Source: UKL13-2 sp031414695
Lineage (GTDB): Bacteria > Pseudomonadota > Gammaproteobacteria > Burkholderiales > Usitatibacteraceae
Reading direction: 5' to 3'
Length of the DNA: 64,000 nucleotides
NCBI GenBank assembly: GCA_031414695.1
Contig: JANNWG010000028.1
Span: 1 to 64,000, forward strand
The translations under genes and the position numbers were made by a program. This document shows positions 61,149 to 64,000 of the stretch, one piece after another (position 1 is the first letter of the stretch; the number at the start of each line of letters is the position of its first letter). The notes below the pieces were generated by a model. That model was given only the letters and a program-made list of their open reading frames with translations. It was not told the origin of the DNA and made no database searches.

Positions 61149-61949
61149 ATGAATTCACCTATCCCTCGCATTAAAAAAGGTTTGCTAGATCCCGAGCGTC
61201 GTCGCAAGGGCATCTATATCCTGCCTAATTTATTTACTTCCGCCGCATTATTTGCGGGCTTTTACGCGATTGTGCAGGGCATGGATGGTAAGTTTGAAAA
61301 CGCCTGCATCGCGATTTTTGTTGCGATGGTGCTTGATGGTCTTGATGGTCGCGTTGCCCGCATGACGCGCACCACCAGTGAATTTGGCGCGCAGTTGGAT
61401 TCACTCTCTGACATGGTCTCATTCGGCGCGGCACCAGCACTCATCATGTATGCATGGGCATTACAGCCGCTCGGTAAGTGGGGCTGGATGGCGGCATTTA
61501 TTTATTGCGTGTGTGCGGCGCTTCGACTCGCGCGCTTTAATACCAATGTGGGCACTGTTGATAAAAGTTATTTTCAGGGGCTACCTAGCCCGGCCGCTGC
61601 GTGCTTGATGGCAGGTTTGATTTGGGTGCTCAATGAATACCAAATCAAAGGTCACGACATTGGCTGGTATGCGTGGGCGATGTCAGTGTTTGCAGGTGTT
61701 ACGATGATTTCCACTGTGCCGTATTACAGCGGCAAAGCGATTAACTTACGCCGCAGCGTGCCATTTTGGGTCATACCGGCAATCGTGGTGGGCTATTTGT
61801 TGATTTCTATTCAGCCTTCCCATGTGCTGTTTGGTTTATTTGTTTGCTATGCGTTATCGGGCTATGTGATTTGGATAATGCGACTACAGCGCGAACGTAA
61901 AGAAAGCGCAAAAGAAAGCACAAAAAATGTGCTGCCACCACCGCAATAG
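61149..61949 (+). CDS. pssA: CDP-diacylglycerol-serine O-phosphatidyltransferase
   Basis: Makes phosphatidylserine from CDP-diacylglycerol and serine. The CDP-alcohol phosphotransferase motif is complete: DGLDGRVAR followed by G80, D84 and D88 in EFGAQLDSLSD. Several membrane helices follow. ATG 61149 is chosen; the frame is open upstream within psd. PssA and Psd catalyse consecutive steps. Confidence 0.97.
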   Translation: MNSPIPRIKKGLLDPERRRKGIYILPNLFTSAALFAGFYAIVQGMDGKFENACIAIFVAMVLDGLDGRVARMTRTTSEFGAQLDSLSDMVSFGAAPALIMYAWALQPLGKWGWMAAFIYCVCAALRLARFNTNVGTVDKSYFQGLPSPAAACLMAGLIWVLNEYQIKGHDIGWYAWAMSVFAGVTMISTVPYYSGKAINLRRSVPFWVIPAIVVGYLLISIQPSHVLFGLFVCYALSGYVIWIMRLQRERKESAKESTKNVLPPPQ

Positions 61950-61985
61950 ATTGCAAGAAGACATCACACGCGCTATATTTAAGTC

Positions 61986-62078
61986 ATGTTCAACGCAGCC
62001 GCAAATTTGAATTTATCAATTTCGCTCTCAGCCATTCTGCTTGGCTCGCTGCTGCTTGCGCTCCCCGCGCATACTTAA
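61986..62078 (+). CDS. Possible leucine-rich leader peptide upstream of leuA
   Basis: A 30-codon frame, MFNAAANLNLSISLSAILLG then SLLLALPAHT, with nine leucines, located 88 bp before leuA. Leucine-rich leaders control leu operons by attenuation in enterobacteria. A 7-bp hairpin (ACTTCAA/TTGAAGT) follows at about 62110-62127, but no T-tract is attached, so a terminator is not evident. It could also be chance. Confidence 0.3.
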   Translation: MFNAAANLNLSISLSAILLGSLLLALPAHT

Positions 62079-62166
62079 CTATCCCCTTCTCGTTATGTGC
62101 CCGATCCACTTCAAAGTTGAAGTGAGATAAACATTGTCTGATTACGTTTGAATTTGGAGTATTTTT

Positions 62167-63708
62167 ATGTCGCAAGATCATTTGATTATTTTTGACACCA
62201 CTATGCGTGATGGTGAGCAAAGCCCTGGCGCGTCGATGACGAAAGAAGAAAAAGTTCGTATTGGTAAGCAGCTCGAAAAAATGAAGGTGGACGTGATCGA
62301 AGCTGGTTTTGCGGCGGCGAGCCAAGGTGATTTTGAGGCAATACATGCCGTCGCCACGGCGGTGAAAGATTCCACCGTGTGCTCGCTTGCAAGAGCGCAA
62401 GTCGCGGATATTCAAAAGGCAGGGGATGCGATTAAGCCTGCCGCGCGTGGTCGCATTCATACCTTTATTGCCACATCCCCCATTCACATGCAGCACAAAC
62501 TTCGCATGTCGCCCGATCAAGTATTGCAAGGGGCAATTGATGCGGTGACCTTTGCGCGCACTTTTACTGATGATGTTGAGTTCTCCGCAGAGGATGCGGT
62601 GCGTAGTGAGATGGATTTTTTATGTCGTGTATTTGAAGCGGTGATTAAGGCAGGCGCCACCACCATAAACGTGCCAGACACAGTCGGCTATAGCGTGCCG
62701 GAATTGTGGGCGGAGCGATTTAAGACGCTGCTTGAGCGTGTGCCGAACGCGGATAAAGTTATTTGGTCAACGCACTGTCATAACGATTTAGGCATGGCAG
62801 TGGCGAATTCATTAGCCGCGGTGAAAGCCGGTGCACGACAAGTCGAATGCACGATCAATGGCTTAGGAGAACGCGCAGGTAATGCGAGCTTAGAAGAAAT
62901 CGTGATGGCGCTACGCACGCGCAAAGATTATTTTGGTGTTGAAACGCGTATAGACGCGACCCAAATTGTGCCTGCGTCAAAATTGGTTTCCACCATCACC
63001 GGCTATCCGGTGCAGCCAAATAAAGCAGTGGTCGGGGCGAACGCTTTCGCGCATGAATCTGGCATACATCAAGATGGCGTATTGAAACATCGTGAGACCT
63101 ACGAAATCATGCGTGCGCAAGACGTAGGCTGGCATAACAATCGCCTCACACTAGGTAAATTATCCGGACGTGCAGCGTTTCGTGAGCGTTTAAAAGAGAT
63201 TGGTGTGGAATTAGAAAGTGAAGTCGCACTCAACGCCGCATTCAAAAAATTCAAAGAATTAGCCGATAAAAAATCTGAAATTTTTGATGAAGATTTGCAT
63301 GCCATTGTCTCTGATGAGGCGGTGACACCTGAGGTTGAGCAATACCATTTAATTTCACTCACCGCTCACGTTGAGACAGGCGAGGCGCCTTATGCAAAAC
63401 TTATCATTTCAGATCACGGTCGTGAAATTAAATGCGAAGCGCACGGCGCTGGTCCGGTCGATGCCACATTCAAAGCCTTAGAGACAGTGCTTAAAAGTGA
63501 ATCGGAGTTGCTTCTGTACTCAGTTAATAACGTCACCGAAGGCACTGACAGTCAAGGTGAAGTGACAGTGCGCTTAACCAAAGGTGGCCGAGTGGTTAAC
63601 GGCATCGGTGCCGACACGGATATTGTGATGGCATCCGCTAAAGCGTATTTAAATGCACTGAATAAAATGACGACGACGTTTTCACGGCTGAATCCGCAGG
63701 CGGAGTAG
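62167..63708 (+). CDS. leuA: 2-isopropylmalate synthase
   Basis: First committed enzyme of leucine biosynthesis, 513 residues. The HMGL-like barrel opens FDTTMRDGEQSPGASMTKEE, metal ligands include the HCHND motif in WSTHCHNDLGMAV, and GERAGNASLEEIVMALR is the family signature. The C-terminal regulatory domain for leucine feedback is present (LISLTAHVETGEAPYAKL to DTDIVMASAKAYLNALNK). It is downstream of pssA by 217 bp. Confidence 0.98.
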   Translation: MSQDHLIIFDTTMRDGEQSPGASMTKEEKVRIGKQLEKMKVDVIEAGFAAASQGDFEAIHAVATAVKDSTVCSLARAQVADIQKAGDAIKPAARGRIHTFIATSPIHMQHKLRMSPDQVLQGAIDAVTFARTFTDDVEFSAEDAVRSEMDFLCRVFEAVIKAGATTINVPDTVGYSVPELWAERFKTLLERVPNADKVIWSTHCHNDLGMAVANSLAAVKAGARQVECTINGLGERAGNASLEEIVMALRTRKDYFGVETRIDATQIVPASKLVSTITGYPVQPNKAVVGANAFAHESGIHQDGVLKHRETYEIMRAQDVGWHNNRLTLGKLSGRAAFRERLKEIGVELESEVALNAAFKKFKELADKKSEIFDEDLHAIVSDEAVTPEVEQYHLISLTAHVETGEAPYAKLIISDHGREIKCEAHGAGPVDATFKALETVLKSESELLLYSVNNVTEGTDSQGEVTVRLTKGGRVVNGIGADTDIVMASAKAYLNALNKMTTTFSRLNPQAE

Positions 63709-63725
63709 ACGTTGTTTTTTTTGCT

Positions 63726-63793
63726 AAAACGTCCGTTTGGCGGGCGTTTTGGAGCAATATTGCCTCAAAAGTACCGTAAATAGTGGACTTTTA
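63726..63793. repeat. 70-bp palindromic repeat family, copy F
   Basis: AAAACGTCCGTTTGGCGGGC, GGAGCAATATTGCCTCAAAA, then GTACCGTAAATAGTGGAC and TTTTAAA. It lies between the convergent leuA and cysC genes, a position suited to a bidirectional terminator. Confidence 0.85.
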
Positions 63794-63819
63794 AATTGAT
63801 GCCGCCGCCTTTAGGATGC

Positions 63820-63999
63820 CTATAGCAGACTTAATAGCGCTGTCACTGCCGCCTCAACAGTCATTTGCGAAGTATCAATTGCGATAACGGCATCTGTCGG
63901 CGGTTCATATGCATCTGTGACGCCAGTAAATGTCTTCACTTCGCCGGTTCGTGCTTTTGCATATAGCCCTTTGACATCGCGCGCTTCACAGACAGAGAG
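63820..63999 (-). CDS. cysC: Adenylylsulfate kinase (C-terminal part; gene continues beyond window)
   Basis: The last 59 codons of an APS kinase on the minus strand: CEARDVKGLYAKARTGEVKT and FTGVTDAYEPPTDAVIAIDT match the CysC C-terminal region. The enzyme phosphorylates adenylylsulfate to PAPS for sulfate assimilation. The stop TAG is at 63820-63822. Whether it is a stand-alone CysC or the end of a CysN-CysC fusion cannot be told from this window. Confidence 0.9.
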   Translation of the reverse strand, partial: LSVCEARDVKGLYAKARTGEVKTFTGVTDAYEPPTDAVIAIDTSQMTVEAAVTALLSLL

Positions 64000-64000
64000 C

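Noticed and set aside
1..64000. tRNA or rRNA genes
   Set aside because: No cloverleaf with a GGTTCGANTCC-type T arm and no rRNA-like block was recognised by eye; a dedicated search tool could still find one.

Overview
The window is a chromosomal segment of a betaproteobacterium (basis: gene order and protein sequences; no rRNA or other taxonomic marker is present). The diagnostic blocks are ruvA-ruvB-ybgC-tolQRAB-pal-cpoB-queE-queC, ppiC-bolA-yciI-yciB, PHP phosphatase-yciO-M50 protease-trpS-scpA-scpB-rluB, guaB/guaA with tadA further on, and psd-pssA-leuA. Base composition is moderate and most genes have an easily recognised function. I found no tRNA, rRNA, CRISPR array, integrase or transposase gene.

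Layout. 1-570: the end of a DUF559 (Vsr-like) endonuclease gene and an inverted pair of GC-rich palindromic repeats. 634-9740: Holliday-junction resolution, the whole Tol-Pal envelope system as an overlapping operon, and queuosine-precursor genes. 9789-15752: a thiosulfate/sulfur-type transporter, a glyoxalase operon headed by a ribbon-helix-helix regulator, a parvulin, BolA, YciI and YciB. 15888-23833: PHP phosphatase, YciO, site-2 protease, TrpS, ScpA, ScpB and a very large Gly/Arg/Asn-rich RluB-type pseudouridine synthase. 23846-35861: mostly minus-strand genes including prmB, an Mpo1-like protein, pilU, dapD, a methyltransferase, smpB, and a FimV plus PilZ-like pair. 36136-40645: guaB, an MFS transporter, guaA. 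40646-52529: accessory region. 52530-64000: tadA, a wax-ester/diacylglycerol acyltransferase with hydrolases, dnaE, psd, pssA, leuA and the end of cysC.

The most unusual part is 40646-46910. The 3' end of guaA is repeated three more times as decayed fragments (41430-41513, 42378-42597, 43433-43697). The intervals hold, in order, a membrane-anchored thioredoxin-like gene, a VapBC-type toxin-antitoxin pair whose toxin is dead, a HigBA-type pair, and a two-gene OLD-nuclease/UvrD-helicase module resembling Gabija. A further HigBA pair follows. This looks like serial insertion of defence and toxin-antitoxin modules at the guaA 3' end, with each event leaving a guaA tail behind. No recombinase remains. 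guaA itself carries an in-frame 29-codon palindromic insertion, and the third fragment carries a different palindromic repeat at the same place.

Three or more families of short dispersed repeats run through the window. The clearest is a roughly 70-bp imperfect palindrome that I do not recognise, present seven times in intergenic positions (1234, 25428, 35983, 52458, 55498, 60145, 63726). Others are the GC-rich GGGGAGGGCTGGG type (400, 521, inside guaA), a CCACAGATGAACAC inverted pair (7253-7351), and CCTTCGA...TCGAAGG and CCCCGGC types at 52233-52419.
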